DNA from: an uncultured Ruminococcus sp.
GTDB lineage: Bacteria; Bacillota; Clostridia; Oscillospirales; Ruminococcaceae
NCBI GenBank assembly: GCA_946188175.1
Contig: CAMHUJ010000090.1
Span: 1 to 6,844, forward strand
Length of the DNA stretch: 6,844 nt
Reading direction: 5' to 3'
Shown: in pieces, positions 6,542 through 6,844 of the stretch
Numbering within the stretch: the stretch's first letter is position 1
Layout of the letters: the number at the start of each line of letters is the position of its first letter
Program-made: the position numbers and the translations under genes
Notes under the pieces: model-generated
The model's database searches: none
What the model saw: the letters and a program-made list of their open reading frames with translations, nothing else
Told to the model about the DNA's origin: nothing

Positions 6542-6561
6542 TAAAACGCAGATAAAACGCA
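6542..6561. promoter_or_regulatory. Tandem 9-bp repeat, candidate operator
   Basis: TAAAACGCA occurs at 6542-6550 and 6553-6561, exactly repeated with an 11-bp period, close to one turn of the helix. Read on the minus strand, TGCGTTTTA is repeated about 40-60 bases before the lipoprotein start, where a promoter-proximal operator would be expected. In-phase direct repeats of this kind are typical of sites bound by response regulators or other head-to-tail dimers. The regulator is not in the window. Confidence 0.35.
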
Positions 6562-6637
6562 AAAATGTTTGGATGCCTGATTCCTGCCATTTTGCAACTC
6601 CCATTTCAGAAAAGTGTTCCTGCGGTAAATCAGAATT

Positions 6638-6654
6638 TGCGGGCAGTGCCCGCA
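6638..6654. terminator. GC-rich hairpin, possible terminator
   Basis: TGCGGGC (6638-6644) and GCCCGCA (6648-6654) form a perfect 7-bp stem around a 3-base loop. On the plus strand TCCATTTTT follows, a T-run after a short gap. On the minus strand it begins nine bases after a TAG at 6666-6664 but has no T-run after it. It may end transcription arriving from either side, and it separates the right-edge sequence from the lipoprotein gene. Confidence 0.35.
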
Positions 6655-6663
6655 TCCATTTTT

Positions 6664-6804
6664 CTAAAGCTCATTGTTGACGAACTCGTTTGCCTGTCTG
6701 ACAACGCTCCTTTTGCGTGACTGAATTACAAAAAAGAAGTTGCTTTCATCATTCATTTGATCTTCCGTCCAATCAATATTTTCGCTGGGCGCGCGATTCT
6801 GATT
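6664..6804 (-). pseudogene. Possible eroded C-terminal end of a gene
   Basis: A minus-strand frame is open from 6804 to a TAG at 6666-6664 and encodes 46 residues. It reads like real protein near its end (NFFFVIQSRKRSVVRQANEF, then VNNEL). The only ATG, at 6756, would give 30 residues with a weak GGAAG site five bases before it. Upstream in the same frame is a TAA at 6807-6805, while a neighbouring frame is open from the window edge to a TGA at 6775-6773. A gene entering from the right with a frameshift would explain both, and a GC hairpin directly after the TAG fits a gene end. It could equally be a 30-residue small protein or chance. I do not recognise the sequence. Confidence 0.25.
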
Positions 6805-6844
6805 TTACGAAATGATAAACTGTGAGACTTGCGTCCTTAAAGGG

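Larger units (their letters stand above)
6502..6844. other. Right flank without a confident gene
   Basis: This 343-nt stretch is more AT-rich by eye than the rest of the window. It holds the lipoprotein ribosome site (AAAGGAG, 6510-6516), a tandem 9-bp repeat (6542-6561), a GC hairpin (6638-6654) and short open frames toward the right edge. I looked for a sigma-70 type promoter for the minus-strand genes and found no pair of -35 and -10 boxes with good spacing. No rRNA, tRNA or recognisable riboswitch is visible. Confidence 0.5.

Noticed and set aside
6502..6600. A sigma-70 type promoter for the minus-strand genes
   Set aside because: TTGCAA and TTGCGT resemble -35 boxes, but no acceptable -10 box lies 16-18 bases from either, so I did not call one.
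6341..6655. A 104-codon minus-strand open frame starting in the right-flank hairpin
   Set aside because: More than half of it overlaps the lipoprotein gene in another frame, and its ATG lies in the hairpin stem without a ribosome site.
1..6844. CRISPR array, tRNA or rRNA, transposase, phage or toxin-antitoxin genes
   Set aside because: I saw no regularly spaced repeats, no conserved RNA gene blocks and no open frame with such motifs on either strand.

Overview
The window reads as part of the chromosome of a fibre-degrading anaerobic Bacillota, most likely a Ruminococcus-like gut or rumen clostridium. This rests on clear Shine-Dalgarno sites, Gram-positive type lipoprotein signals, a moderately high GC content by eye, cysteine-rich proteins, and the pairing of a GH74 xyloglucanase with a GH36 alpha-galactosidase. 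The genus is inference.

All five confident genes lie on the minus strand and are closely spaced, so transcription runs from right to left. In that order they are: a small lipoprotein of unknown function (6501-6085); a cytoplasmic GH36 alpha-galactosidase (5995-3815); a lipid-anchored GH74 endo-xyloglucanase (3718-1535); a membrane-anchored GH25 muramidase (1505-756); and a stand-alone HD-domain phosphohydrolase (731-126). The gaps are 89, 96, 29 and 24 nt. The last three genes are tightly coupled. The 96-nt gap before the GH74 gene holds an inverted-repeat element.

The GH74 and GH36 enzymes point to plant cell-wall polysaccharide use. The GH74 enzyme would cut xyloglucan outside the cell, and the GH36 enzyme would remove alpha-galactose from imported oligosaccharides. 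They do not form one obvious pathway, because xyloglucan carries beta-linked galactose. The GH25 and HD proteins look like cell-wall and nucleotide or RNA housekeeping functions. No transporter, regulator or other glycosidase is visible.

The two flanks and the intergenic gaps hold the less expected material. Positions 21-124, next to the HD stop codon, contain five palindromes in a row between two copies of an 11-bp direct repeat. Positions 3744-3811 hold a nested inverted repeat that looks like a small dispersed element. The right flank (6502-6844) has no confident gene. It contains a tandem 9-bp repeat spaced by one helical turn upstream of the lipoprotein gene, a strong GC hairpin, and a short open frame that may be the eroded end of another gene. 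I see no phage, transposase, CRISPR, tRNA or defence genes and no clearly new multi-gene system. The palindrome cluster and the inverted-repeat element are the best candidates for something undescribed.
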